From Candidatus Aminicenantota bacterium (GTDB taxonomy: Bacteria; Acidobacteriota; Aminicenantia; Aminicenantales; Aminicenantaceae), in contig CP070825.1 of NCBI GenBank assembly GCA_020344415.1, forward strand, positions 2,688,325-2,752,324: a stretch of DNA of 64,000 nucleotides, given 5' to 3'. Shown here piece by piece: positions 17,892 through 27,899 of this stretch. The translations under genes and the position numbers were made by a program. The stretch's first letter is position 1. Every line of letters starts with the position of its first letter. The notes under the pieces were generated by a model. The model did not search any database. It worked only from the letters and a program-made list of their open reading frames with translations, and was not told the DNA's origin.

Positions 17892-20249
17892 ATGATAAAA
17901 AACTATCTAAAAATCGCTTTAAGAAACATCAAGAGGCATAAGGGTTATTCATTTATTAATATCACCGGCCTCGCTATTGGTATGGCCTGTTGCTTAATCA
18001 TTACTATTTGGGTTCTGGATGAGTTGAGCTATGATAAATTCCATGAAAATGCAGCAAGCCTTTATAGAGTTGAAGAAAATCAGCATTACTCCGGAAGAGT
18101 ATATCATGTCACTGTCACTCCCTATCCTCTAGCACCAGCTCTTAAGGAAGAAATCCCAGAAATCATCGATGCCACGAGGGTTGTGTGGGCTGGGGGACTC
18201 TTATTTCGCTACGAAGAAAAGGCATTTTATGAATATGATATAAGAGCGGTTGACCCTTCTTTTGTTCAGATGTTCAGTTTTCCTCTGTTACGGGGAGATA
18301 AAAAAACGGCTCTAGAATCGCCTTATTCCCTGGTTCTATCTGAGGAAATCGCAGAAAAATATTTTGGAGAAGAAAACCCTATAGGAAAAGTGATATCTAT
18401 CAATAATCAGCACGACTTCACAGTCACAGGGCTCATGAAAAATGTACGGCATAACTCCACCCTCCAATTTGACATTCTAATCCCCTATGAGTTCCTAGAA
18501 AAGATCGGAAGGACCAACGACAGGTTCGGGAGTAATTCTATCTCGACCTTTGTTCAACTCTCGGAAAATGCTTCTGTCGAGCAAGTTAATAAAAAAATCT
18601 TTGGTTTTATTCGAACCCGTGTTCCTGAGAGTGTAACAGACTTGGTTCTTATGCCTTTCACCCGGATTCACCTCCATGCGTATTTTGGATGGGAAAAAAG
18701 TGGAGATGCCATTCAATACGTTTATATATTCTCTTTAATAGCGTTCTTCGTACTTCTCATAGCTTGTATCAATTTCATGAATCTCTCGACAGCCCGTTCA
18801 GCCAACCGCGCCAAAGAGGTTGGTATGAGAAAAGTGGTTGGGGCTCTGAGGCATCATATTGTCAGGCAATTTTATGGCGAATCTGTGCTATTCGCGTTTA
18901 TCGCATTGATATTTGCGGTAATCATTGTCACGCTCTTACTTCCGGCTTTCAGCAACTTAGCAGCCAAAGACCTCTCATGGAATGTAGCCGGAATCGGCTT
19001 TATCCTGATAGGATTGTTGGCTGCTACAATTTTGACAGGTCTCATTGCAGGAAGTTATCCTGCTCTATTTTTATCTTCGTTTCAACCTGTAAAAGTACTC
19101 AAAGGAAGCCTTAAATCGGGCGCAGCAAGCTCGATGTTCAGAAAAATCCTGGTCGTTATCCAATTTTCACTTTCTATCCTATTGATAATCGGAACAACTG
19201 TTGTCTCCAAACAAATGAATTATATGAAGAATAGAAAGCTGGGATGGGATAAGGAACATCTTATTTATGTTCCTCTCAGAGCAAACATAAGAAATTCTTC
19301 TCAAGTTCTGAAGACAGAATTGGTTAAAAACCCCGGGGTCCTGAGTATTACTGCTTCATCTCAACTTCCTTCACATATAGGAAGTAATTCGGGGGGAGCC
19401 GATTGGGATGGAAAAGACCCAGAACAAATAGTCTTGATTGGCATGAACGCAGTTGATTATGATTTTATTAAAACCTTGAAGATTGACATAGCAGAAGGAC
19501 GCGGCTTCTCCAAAGAGTACGCATCAGACCTCACCAATTCATTCATCGTCAACGAAGAGGTGGCGAAAATCATGGGAAAAGAATCAGTGATAGGAGAACG
19601 ATTTGATTTTGCAGGTAAAAAGGGAACAATAGTCGGGGTAACAAAAAATTTCCATTACCAACCTATCCGCGAGAAGATTGAACCGCTGGCACTTTTTATG
19701 AACCCTGATTATCTCAATGTCATGCTCATCCGCGTTCCTCCCGACGGCATAACTGCAACTCTAAAATCTATTGAGAATACCTGGAACCGAGTGATCCCAA
19801 ATTATCCTATCGAATATCGATTCTTAGACGAGAGATTGGACCGAATGTATAGAGCTGAAGAAAGAATAGGCACGTTGTTGAAATATTTTGCAATCTTGGC
19901 CGTGTTTATCGCCTGTCTCGGTTTGTTTGGATTGGCATCTTTCACAGCCGAACAAAGAACCAAGGAGGTCGGTATTCGCAAGGTTCTGGGAGCCAGCGTT
20001 TCGCAAATCGCAGTGCTCCTTTGCAAGGAATTCTTCGTGCTGGTGCTCCTGGCAAATGCCATCGCTTGGCCAGCAGCCTATTTCTTGATGAGAAACTGGC
20101 TTCAGAATTATGCCTATCGTACCGGCCTGGAATTGATCATCTTCTTAGCAGCGATGTCAGCAGCATTGGCGGTTGCAATCATATCTGTGAGTTTCCAGGC
20201 AATCAGGGCAGCCCGTACCAATCCAGTTGATTCTCTCCGCTACGAATAA
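17892..20249 (+). CDS. FtsX/MacB-like ABC permease, 785 aa
   Basis: Full-length paralogue with N-terminal FINITGLAIGMACCLIITIWV, periplasmic domains at about residues 50-275 and 430-660, the first FtsX block at about 280-410, the second at about 665-780, and the conserved EQRTKEVGIRKVLGAS and C-terminal NPVDSLRYE. It faces the 15036 permease divergently and is followed by a small gene (20374) and another paralogue (20710), all on the plus strand. The start is supported by GGAG upstream of the ATG. The missing ATPase must be encoded elsewhere, if the protein uses one. Confidence 0.9.
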   Translation: MIKNYLKIALRNIKRHKGYSFINITGLAIGMACCLIITIWVLDELSYDKFHENAASLYRVEENQHYSGRVYHVTVTPYPLAPALKEEIPEIIDATRVVWAGGLLFRYEEKAFYEYDIRAVDPSFVQMFSFPLLRGDKKTALESPYSLVLSEEIAEKYFGEENPIGKVISINNQHDFTVTGLMKNVRHNSTLQFDILIPYEFLEKIGRTNDRFGSNSISTFVQLSENASVEQVNKKIFGFIRTRVPESVTDLVLMPFTRIHLHAYFGWEKSGDAIQYVYIFSLIAFFVLLIACINFMNLSTARSANRAKEVGMRKVVGALRHHIVRQFYGESVLFAFIALIFAVIIVTLLLPAFSNLAAKDLSWNVAGIGFILIGLLAATILTGLIAGSYPALFLSSFQPVKVLKGSLKSGAASSMFRKILVVIQFSLSILLIIGTTVVSKQMNYMKNRKLGWDKEHLIYVPLRANIRNSSQVLKTELVKNPGVLSITASSQLPSHIGSNSGGADWDGKDPEQIVLIGMNAVDYDFIKTLKIDIAEGRGFSKEYASDLTNSFIVNEEVAKIMGKESVIGERFDFAGKKGTIVGVTKNFHYQPIREKIEPLALFMNPDYLNVMLIRVPPDGITATLKSIENTWNRVIPNYPIEYRFLDERLDRMYRAEERIGTLLKYFAILAVFIACLGLFGLASFTAEQRTKEVGIRKVLGASVSQIAVLLCKEFFVLVLLANAIAWPAAYFLMRNWLQNYAYRTGLELIIFLAAMSAALAVAIISVSFQAIRAARTNPVDSLRYE

Positions 20250-20373
20250 ATATTTGAATTATTAAATCCATTTTTTTCAATTTTTTTCAAAAAAATGGAA
20301 ACCAAAACGCTAAAGAATACGTATTATATATATAAGGGTGAACAGTAAAATAAATAAATTAAAAGAGGTAGCT

Positions 20374-20592
20374 ATGAGCTTAAGAGAAATTTTAGAAAAG
20401 ATAGTCGAAGAAGATACTCAGGTTCTGTTGAGTGACAGCAATAAAGACTGGGAAGCCAGCACTCTCCTGGAAAACTTATCCGAGCCGATGTTAAGAAGAC
20501 AAGCCTATATGCAACCAGGATTATACATTGCAGAGATCAATGACGGAGGCTACCTCGGCACAGTGCTTTATAAAGTCAAGAGAAAACCATAG
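20374..20592 (+). CDS. Small hypothetical protein, 72 aa
   Basis: Begins MSLREILEKIVEEDTQVLLS after an AAGAGG ribosome binding site. A GTG 36 bp upstream also keeps the frame open but lacks such a site. Acidic, soluble, probably helix then strand; ends IAEINDGGYLGTVLYKVKRKP. No family recognised. It lies between two permease paralogues, 124 bp after one and 118 bp before the next. Codon use and the ribosome binding site make it a credible small gene. Confidence 0.6.
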   Translation: MSLREILEKIVEEDTQVLLSDSNKDWEASTLLENLSEPMLRRQAYMQPGLYIAEINDGGYLGTVLYKVKRKP

Positions 20593-20709
20593 CCCTTCCT
20601 AACTCCCTCTTTTTCAATCATAAATCTTCCTTTTGCCAACCTTTTTGATTCCTCTTTCGTCTAATTTTATGAAGATGTTCTGCTTTTTAAAAAAATCCAA
20701 TTACGGGGA

Positions 20710-23103
20710 TTGAAAATATTTAAAAATTATTTAAAAGTCGCTCTACGGAACCTTTATAGACAGAAAGGGTATTCATTTATCAATATCTCAGGTTTGGCTG
20801 TAGGCCTGGCCTGTTGTATCCTGATTTTTTTGTGGGTCCAGGATGAATTCAGCTATGACAAATTCCATAAAAATGCGGATAATCTGTACATAGTGGGAAC
20901 CCATCAGCGTTTAGGCGACAGAACAACCACATCAAGCGGCACTCCTTCAGCCCTAGGTCCGGCTTTAAAAGAGGAGTATCCTGAAATAGTTAATTCCGTT
21001 CGTTTTAGCAACGGCCCTCACCAATTAATATTCGCCTATGGTGAAAAGCGGTTTAGGGAAGCAGCTGAGGCGGTAGATTCTTCACTGCTCGAAATGTTCT
21101 CGTTTCTTCTCATTCAAGGCGATATAACAACCGCTTTAGTCAATCCTCATTCTGTTGTGATGACAGAGAGGATGGCGGAAAAATATTTTGGTGAAGAGAA
21201 TCCAATCGGCAAGGTCATCTTGGTTGAAAACAAGTATGACTTTAAGGTAACGGGGGTACTTGAAAATCTACCTAGCAATTCTATTCTTCAGTTTGATTTC
21301 CTCGTTCCCATTCACTTCTTAAAGGAACATTGGAAATCTCCAAGAATACTGGACAGATGGTTTAATCTCTCGTTTACTACATTTGTACAACTTCATGAAA
21401 AGACTTCTCTTGAAGAAGTGAACAAGAAAATCGCTGGACGAATAAAACAAGGATTCAATGAGGACGACGTCGAGCCCTTTCTCTGGCCCTATACCAAATT
21501 ATATCTGCACGGTCTGGGGACCGGTGGAGGACGCATCATTCAGGTCAGAATGCTTTCACTGATAGCTGTTTTTGTGCTCGTTATCGCTTGTATCAACTTC
21601 ATGAACCTGACGACCGCACGCTCCGGGACTCGAGCCATAGAAATCGGAATGCGCAAAGTAACCGGCGCTTATCGACTGGACATCATCAAGCAGTTTTACG
21701 GTGAATCCATTTTGTTATCATTCATATCACTCTTTTTTGCTATTACCCTTGTTTTTCTTCTTCTTCCCGTTTTTAACGGCCTTACAGGGAAGGAATTGAT
21801 CCTCAATTTTTCCGGTAATCTGGCTCTTACCTCCGGATTGATTGGAGTGACATTATTGACGGGTTTCATGGCTGGCTCTTATCCAGCTCTTTTCATATCG
21901 TCTTTTCAGCCAGTGAAGATTATGAAAGGCACCTCAGGTATCGGATCAAAAAGCTCATTTTTCCGAAAGATATTGGTAGTAGTACAGTTTGCTATTTCTA
22001 TTGCCCTAATCATCAGAACCCTGGCCGTTTATAAACAACTGGAATATATGCGGCATAAAGACCTTGGATTCAACCGAGAATACCTTGTGTATATTCCCGT
22101 GAACGGAGCTCTTGAGGAGCATTATGAAGCAGCTAAACAGGAACTGCTGCAGGTTCCAGGGATTTCCCAGGTTTCATTGACCTCCAGAACTCCAATTGGC
22201 TTCTATTCGAGTGGAAGCGGTTGGGAATGGGAAGGAAAAAGCCAGAATACCGATCCCATGGTTAGATACTTTTGCTGTGATTATGACTTCTTAAAAACTT
22301 TTGAGATGGAAATGGATCAGGGCAGATTTTTCTCACGTGAATTAACGCCAACAGCGTCTCCTAAATCAGGCCACGTGATCATCAACGAAGAATTTGCCAA
22401 TATCATTGGCAAAGAAAATCCCCTGGGTATGCGGCTTTCTAACGGACCCAAGCATGCAACTGTTGTTGGAGTCATTAAAGATTTCAATTACTGGCCTCTT
22501 TATTATAGAAGCGGACCTTTAATTATATTCTATAAAACCTACTCCCCTGTCCCGAATCATCATTTCTATCGGTATATATTTGCAAGACTCAAGCCAGATA
22601 ATATCCCTCAAACCATAGCGACTATCGAGAAGATATATAAAAATTTCAATCCCGAGTTTCCCTTCACCTATCGTTTTCTCGATGAGGATTATGACCGGCT
22701 ATATCGCTCGGAAGAACAGGCCGGCGCGATACTCCGCTACTTTGCCACACTTGCTATTCTGATATCTTGTCTTGGGCTCTTCGGACTTGCTTCTTTTCTG
22801 GCAGAACAACGAACCAAGGAAATCGGTATCAGGAAGATCCTGGGTTCCTCTGTACAAGGGATCGTTTTATTGCTTTCTAAAGAGTTTTTGAAATGGGTAG
22901 CCATTGCTAATATAATTGCCTGGCCATTCGCCTGGTTTATATCGTATAAATGGCTGCAGAATTTCGCTTACAGGACAAGTATCGGAATCTGGATATTTAT
23001 ACTTTCAGCAGGCCTGGCTTTGATTATAGCTCTGCTTACAGTCAGTTTTCAGTCAATCAAAGCCGCCACATCAAATCCTGTAGATGCTTTGAGATACGAG
23101 TAA
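20710..23103 (+). CDS. FtsX/MacB-like ABC permease, 797 aa
   Basis: Fourth intact paralogue. It starts with TTG (KIFKNYLKVALRNLYRQKGYS) behind a CGGGG-type site; no ATG precedes the conserved N-terminus. It has the expected helix FINISGLAVGLACCILIFLWV, two periplasmic domains, two FtsX blocks, EQRTKEIGIRKILGSS and a NPVDALRYE end. A glycine usually found after the central helix is Arg here (SIALIIRTLAVY), a minor deviation. Probably co-transcribed with the small gene upstream. Confidence 0.9.
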   Translation: MKIFKNYLKVALRNLYRQKGYSFINISGLAVGLACCILIFLWVQDEFSYDKFHKNADNLYIVGTHQRLGDRTTTSSGTPSALGPALKEEYPEIVNSVRFSNGPHQLIFAYGEKRFREAAEAVDSSLLEMFSFLLIQGDITTALVNPHSVVMTERMAEKYFGEENPIGKVILVENKYDFKVTGVLENLPSNSILQFDFLVPIHFLKEHWKSPRILDRWFNLSFTTFVQLHEKTSLEEVNKKIAGRIKQGFNEDDVEPFLWPYTKLYLHGLGTGGGRIIQVRMLSLIAVFVLVIACINFMNLTTARSGTRAIEIGMRKVTGAYRLDIIKQFYGESILLSFISLFFAITLVFLLLPVFNGLTGKELILNFSGNLALTSGLIGVTLLTGFMAGSYPALFISSFQPVKIMKGTSGIGSKSSFFRKILVVVQFAISIALIIRTLAVYKQLEYMRHKDLGFNREYLVYIPVNGALEEHYEAAKQELLQVPGISQVSLTSRTPIGFYSSGSGWEWEGKSQNTDPMVRYFCCDYDFLKTFEMEMDQGRFFSRELTPTASPKSGHVIINEEFANIIGKENPLGMRLSNGPKHATVVGVIKDFNYWPLYYRSGPLIIFYKTYSPVPNHHFYRYIFARLKPDNIPQTIATIEKIYKNFNPEFPFTYRFLDEDYDRLYRSEEQAGAILRYFATLAILISCLGLFGLASFLAEQRTKEIGIRKILGSSVQGIVLLLSKEFLKWVAIANIIAWPFAWFISYKWLQNFAYRTSIGIWIFILSAGLALIIALLTVSFQSIKAATSNPVDALRYE

Positions 23104-23193
23104 ATAAAGAGAACACATATTCCTGTGACCTTAACTCATTAAAACCAAAACTAAGGAAATGTTCTGAGCCAGGAAAGAGGGGGTTTTACGATA

Positions 23194-25740
23194 TTAGTCT
23201 TCTATAAAAGGAAAAAAGAGCAGCTTGGCAGCTTTTGTGCAACATTCCTGTTCAGAAGAAGTTTCGAAATCTTCCAGCTTCACAACTGGCAGAATCAGAT
23301 GAGAAGGATAATCCCTGGAATGATAGATCTTCTGTTCTGCTTTAACGTATTTTGTCTCCATTTCATTATGACCGCCCGTATTCAGGTTCCTTGAAAAAAA
23401 CGGAAAAAAGGCAGATGTAACCTCAATGCGAATTCGCCATCCTTTTTCGAATGTGATTCCTGTGTGCCAAAGGTCGATTGTATACTCGTAGACCTTACTT
23501 TTTTCAAGAAACTCGGGTTTATGGGTGGAATTGCGGAACCGTGCCCGAATAGTGCCTCTCCCCCAGGGATTTCCCAATGGGATGAGCTCGCCTTCCTCTG
23601 AAACAGCATGAAATGTCACAAACCAATCTGTATCTCTCGCCGACGATGAAGCATATAGTTTTGCTGAAACTGGGCCAGCAATGGTTAAATGCTCCTGAAA
23701 GGGTTCAGTTTCGTATACGAGGATGTCATTCCGTGAACGGGTGATATTTTCATAGCCTTTTTTGCCGACTCTTCTAAATCGAAACTGCCAAGCGGGGGTA
23801 GGGTCGCCAGGATCATAGGTATAAGCATCATATTCTTTTCCTTTTCCGGGACCCTCCCATATCAGCTTCCCATCGCCCTCAAGCGTGTTAGCCCCTTTTT
23901 TGCTGCTTAGATATAATTTGGTGAATCGCGTCTTTGGAAGCGGATACGTATCTGCCTTCAACCACTTTTCTGAATTCAACGTATATAGCTGGACCAGCGG
24001 CTCTTCCACAATTTTGTTGTCGATCCCTTTTAACCAATAATCAAACCACCTCAAATACATTGTCTGGAGATCAATGGCCGCCTCCTCGCCGAAATCACGC
24101 CCCAATAAAGCGGAAGATGCTTGGTCCGTATGTCCCCATGGTCCTAGAACCATTTTTATATATTTATTTTTCGATTTTTTCAGTCGAAGATATGCCAATT
24201 TTGTTCCGATGCCATCGCCATCAAACCAGCCTGACTGGAGAAAAACAGGAATATCCAACTCTTCCAGTTTCTCGAGAAAATTCGCTCGCTCCCAATAAGA
24301 ATCATTCACGTTGTGCTCTACCCATTTCCTCCAGTATTGATTCTTCTTTCCAAAAATTCCTTTATCTATATCAATGACAGGAAGATTATTGAGAATGTCT
24401 TCATACTTTCTATCACCGATCTCAAAAAATGTCTTCTGAGATAATTCTGCCGTGGCTTCTTTTTCAACCACCTCTGCCCACCACAGAGCGCCCAAAATGA
24501 AAAATGATCCATACTCATATGGAATGTTAAAAAAGGGATCAGGCGGGGCCACGTTGGGGATGATGGTGGTTAAATGAGGCGGTTTCTGCGATGCCGCCCA
24601 AAACTGTACCCATCCAAGGTAGGAAGCCCCGATCATGCCCACTTTTCCTGTAGCCCAATCCTGGGCCGCTAACCACTCAACTGTGTCAAATCCGTCTTCA
24701 GCTTCATTGACAAAAGGCTCCCATTCTCCCTCAGACGCAAATCGCCCGCGTACATCCTGTATGGCAACCACATATCCCCTTCTGGCATAATACTTCCCCT
24801 CAAGCTCACTCATTTCTTTTTTATAGGGGGAACGGATAAGTATAACCGGAAATTTATTTTGTTTACTATCAGGAAAATAGAGATCTGTGGAAAGTTTCAT
24901 CCCATCTCTCATCTGGATCATCATGGTTTTTTTGTAAATCTCAAACTCTGGTTTTGAAACCAACGGGTCTACTGCTTTTGGATGAATCAGCTCTTCGAAT
25001 CCTTCTCGAACCCCCATCGCGTTTTCTGTAGGAGAATCGGTCAGGTAAATTCTATAATCTTTATCGACCAAATATTTGACATTTACACCCATAGCTTTCC
25101 AATTGAATATCAAAAAAGTCCATTTTTCACCTTTTATGGTTCGGATATCCTCTCCCAGGTATTCGGCCTCAACATCCAATATGCTGCCGCCAACGGGATT
25201 CTCAGGAATCCTGAAGCGTTTAAACGTCTGCTTTCCACCCTTTGCTATATCATATTTTTTCAGCATCACGCTCTCATAAATAATCCCATAATCATCATAA
25301 ATCACATAATCATCGGGCAGTTCGACGGTCTTCTGTTCTCCTTTAATTTTATATTCTGCGCGGTTTCTTTCATGCTTTGCCCGGATAGTGCCAAATGTAG
25401 GATTAATAATTTCCATGCTTTTCCAAACGCCGTTTTCATCCGAAGTAATTGTCATATTGTATTCAACAGTCTGCCCTGCCATAGAAATTTTAAAATTCCG
25501 TGTATAATTGCCATTCTTATCCAGCAAACCCGACATAGTTCCCAGTAATGTACCTTTCAGGAAAAGTTTAAATGTGGAAGAATCTTCGAAAACTGACTGC
25601 TCTCTCGTCAATGTTTTTTTTCTTGATTGTTCTTCTACAATAGAATCCCCATCTCTGTCTTGAGCTAAGCACAAATAGTGTTGCTGGAAAATGAAAAGGA
25701 TAAGAATTACACAAAGAAAAAATATTTTACTGACTTTCAT
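23194..25740 (-). CDS. Exported CocE/NonD-type S15 hydrolase, 848 aa
   Basis: A signal peptide (about 1-26) is followed by an extra N-terminal domain (about 45-245, beta-rich, unrecognised). The S15 alpha/beta hydrolase core spans about residues 275-590 and includes VAIQDVRGRFASEGEW, the nucleophile motif GASYLGW, SGWFDGDG and the catalytic His in LGPWGHTDQ. A C-terminal jelly-roll domain with WFVTFHAVSEEGE and RIRIEVTSAFFPFF is typical of X-Pro dipeptidyl peptidase and cocaine-esterase relatives. Likely periplasmic peptidase, esterase or acylase. It is the last gene of a minus-strand run following the ABC operon, 19 bp from the permease gene, so it could be co-transcribed. Confidence 0.85.
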   Translation of the reverse strand: MKVSKIFFLCVILILFIFQQHYLCLAQDRDGDSIVEEQSRKKTLTREQSVFEDSSTFKLFLKGTLLGTMSGLLDKNGNYTRNFKISMAGQTVEYNMTITSDENGVWKSMEIINPTFGTIRAKHERNRAEYKIKGEQKTVELPDDYVIYDDYGIIYESVMLKKYDIAKGGKQTFKRFRIPENPVGGSILDVEAEYLGEDIRTIKGEKWTFLIFNWKAMGVNVKYLVDKDYRIYLTDSPTENAMGVREGFEELIHPKAVDPLVSKPEFEIYKKTMMIQMRDGMKLSTDLYFPDSKQNKFPVILIRSPYKKEMSELEGKYYARRGYVVAIQDVRGRFASEGEWEPFVNEAEDGFDTVEWLAAQDWATGKVGMIGASYLGWVQFWAASQKPPHLTTIIPNVAPPDPFFNIPYEYGSFFILGALWWAEVVEKEATAELSQKTFFEIGDRKYEDILNNLPVIDIDKGIFGKKNQYWRKWVEHNVNDSYWERANFLEKLEELDIPVFLQSGWFDGDGIGTKLAYLRLKKSKNKYIKMVLGPWGHTDQASSALLGRDFGEEAAIDLQTMYLRWFDYWLKGIDNKIVEEPLVQLYTLNSEKWLKADTYPLPKTRFTKLYLSSKKGANTLEGDGKLIWEGPGKGKEYDAYTYDPGDPTPAWQFRFRRVGKKGYENITRSRNDILVYETEPFQEHLTIAGPVSAKLYASSSARDTDWFVTFHAVSEEGELIPLGNPWGRGTIRARFRNSTHKPEFLEKSKVYEYTIDLWHTGITFEKGWRIRIEVTSAFFPFFSRNLNTGGHNEMETKYVKAEQKIYHSRDYPSHLILPVVKLEDFETSSEQECCTKAAKLLFFPFIED

Positions 25741-25759
25741 CTAATTTCTCCTTTCTTGA

Positions 25760-26437
25760 TTAAGACGTATATGATTTCCTTTTGATAAAAATGGAAAGGC
25801 TTATTAATGAAATAGCGACTCCTGGAATAAGAAACCAGGCTGGAGATTCAGATAATTTAACAAACGATTTCTGAAGATGTATGTTCTCGCCGAAAAAGCC
25901 AAAAAAATTTGTAACGATGTAGAAAGGCAAAATCGCTCCAATATAAAATACAAACCAAAATAAAAAAATGAGTGCTCGCTGATACTTCTTGGCAAATATC
26001 ACCCTTAAATCGCGATGAAGAAGAATAACTGCATTGACGATAAGAACTAATCCGCTTAATGTGAGTATCTGTAAGAACGAAGGTTTTGTGAGTGTCTTCC
26101 CATATAACGGCTGTATAATGAAGCTGCTACAAAAAAATAAAAGAATCATGCCTATTAATATTATGACTGGATACACTAAATGAGATAACCCAATGCGCCA
26201 CAAGGAGACAGGCAATAAAGCATGGAATCTGTCTCTTTTTTGCAAGGTTCGTATCTTTTCTTCAGCATAACCCGCAGACAATGTTAAAACGAGTATTATT
26301 AACATTGTCATTGGAACGCGATTTCGATCCCATTTCACACCAAACCAAATCGCAATAAAAGAACAAAAACTGAGAACAAAAAATATTGCTATTCTTAATT
26401 TGTCATAATTTATTTCTGCTTTTAGAATCCGCCACAT
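25760..26437 (-). CDS. ABC-2-type membrane protein, 225 aa
   Basis: Six predicted transmembrane helices and no periplasmic domain. It starts MWRILKAEINYDKLRIA after a strong GGGGG site; a TTG 30 bp upstream keeps the frame but lacks one. The N-terminal MW-LLKAEI-Y-K pattern recurs in the two upstream genes (26502, 27207), showing that the three are diverged tandem duplicates. It probably forms the channel of the transporter whose ATPase is at 27883. Confidence 0.75.
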   Translation of the reverse strand: MWRILKAEINYDKLRIAIFFVLSFCSFIAIWFGVKWDRNRVPMTMLIILVLTLSAGYAEEKIRTLQKRDRFHALLPVSLWRIGLSHLVYPVIILIGMILLFFCSSFIIQPLYGKTLTKPSFLQILTLSGLVLIVNAVILLHRDLRVIFAKKYQRALIFLFWFVFYIGAILPFYIVTNFFGFFGENIHLQKSFVKLSESPAWFLIPGVAISLISLSIFIKRKSYTS

Positions 26438-26501
26438 CTTTATTTCCCCCTTTGAATTCTTCTGCAAATAACCATTCCTTACTTATTGCTCCTTATAGCA
26501 C

Positions 26502-27182
26502 TTATTCAACGTAAGAACTGCGTTGTCTTGATAGAATCAGCCTTAAGACTGGAAATCCTAAGCCACAACAGACTAGAATTATCGCGCTCACCTCAGATTT
26601 AAAAATCCATGATAAGATCCTATCGATAACATGATGATCTCCTTTTTCCTGAAAGATGTGAACAATTCCTGCTACTGAGATAAAAATAAAGATTAAAATT
26701 GTGGATATCTCTAATATTTTTCGACCCACAGACTCTGGAAAGCCCGCCAAAAAGGCAAGGAGCGTATATACAATAAGAACTAAGCCGGTCATAGAACCCA
26801 AGGATATAATTGTCATAGAATCTAAATAAAAATATCTTGAAACGACACTATAAACAAAAAACAACATTACAATTGCCATCCAATAGATTATGAATATTAT
26901 CAGGTGCGCTGCCCCTATTTGACGAATAGAGATGGGAAGACTAACCAATTGACGAGGTCTCTTTTCCTTGCTCCATGGAGTTCCGAGAAACGCCATGACA
27001 AAGTAAGAGAACATGTAAGCCAGAGAAAGATAGCCAATATTATTATTAGGCGGAACTTCTTTAAAAATTCTCGTCCAGTAATGCAATACAAAAAAACCTA
27101 GAACAGAACAGATGAAGATGTACAAAAAAACCAGGTTGTTATATTTGATCTCAGCTTTAAGAACTTGCCACGTTTTTGTCAT
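26502..27182 (-). CDS. ABC-2-type membrane protein, 226 aa
   Basis: Six hydrophobic helices. The N-terminus MTKTWQVLKAEIKYNNLVFL is homologous to its two neighbours in the operon. An AAAGGAC ribosome binding site supports the start. Second of three paralogous membrane subunits downstream of the ATPase and GntR regulator; 24 bp separates it from the upstream paralogue. Confidence 0.75.
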   Translation of the reverse strand: MTKTWQVLKAEIKYNNLVFLYIFICSVLGFFVLHYWTRIFKEVPPNNNIGYLSLAYMFSYFVMAFLGTPWSKEKRPRQLVSLPISIRQIGAAHLIIFIIYWMAIVMLFFVYSVVSRYFYLDSMTIISLGSMTGLVLIVYTLLAFLAGFPESVGRKILEISTILIFIFISVAGIVHIFQEKGDHHVIDRILSWIFKSEVSAIILVCCGLGFPVLRLILSRQRSSYVE

Positions 27183-27206
27183 TTATTTTATGTCCTTTAT
27201 TTCATA

Positions 27207-27899
27207 TCATTCAGAATAAGACTTTCGATGGGCAACTATAACAACACAGAAGGCTGCTACTATAATTCCTAAGACGAGGAATATGATTGCTCCTAATGGA
27301 GAAAAAACAAAATTATAAAGAGACCGATTAAGCGGTTCTAGTTGCTTCAAAGGAGGAAGAATTGCCGCAAAATATAAAAAAAGTAATGCTATAAACAAGA
27401 CAGGACCTAAGATATTTATTATCAATTTTTGAAATTTTCCTTTTAGCCAATAATTCAGGTCATGATAGAGGGCGCTTGAAGCCGCAATTAAAATGAATCC
27501 TGTCAAAGCCAGTGTTTGCCATAAAAAATACAACTCTATCCTGTCAGCAAAGACTAAAATACAAATCATCCAAAACAGGAAAACAATTGTGAACCAAAAT
27601 AATACAGGAAGAGCGATATAAATCATTCCCAGCTGCCGAATAGGAAAGATGAGTTGCGCATGGAACCTGGTTCTCTTGGAATTCCTCCTGTCAGCTTTTG
27701 TGCCAAAAATCAGCGGAAAAAGAATGGCATAAAAGACTACTTGGTGAACAAGAACGATGGCTGGGCCTGTAATTTGGCTTTTATTAAATATCCATCCTCC
27801 CCAAATAAAAGATCCTATCAATGTTGGAACAGCAATAAAATAAGCAATACTCAATAAAACCTTATTATAAACGATTTCTGCTTTAAGAAGCTTCCACAT
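27207..27899 (-). CDS. ABC-2-type membrane protein, 230 aa
   Basis: Six hydrophobic helices. The chosen start MWKLLKAEIVYNKVLLS (27899) matches the paralogues; the frame extends 13 codons further up but inside the ATPase gene. It overlaps the end of the ATPase gene by 17 bp, indicating tight coupling. First of three tandem membrane subunits. Confidence 0.75.
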   Translation of the reverse strand: MWKLLKAEIVYNKVLLSIAYFIAVPTLIGSFIWGGWIFNKSQITGPAIVLVHQVVFYAILFPLIFGTKADRRNSKRTRFHAQLIFPIRQLGMIYIALPVLFWFTIVFLFWMICILVFADRIELYFLWQTLALTGFILIAASSALYHDLNYWLKGKFQKLIINILGPVLFIALLFLYFAAILPPLKQLEPLNRSLYNFVFSPLGAIIFLVLGIIVAAFCVVIVAHRKSYSE

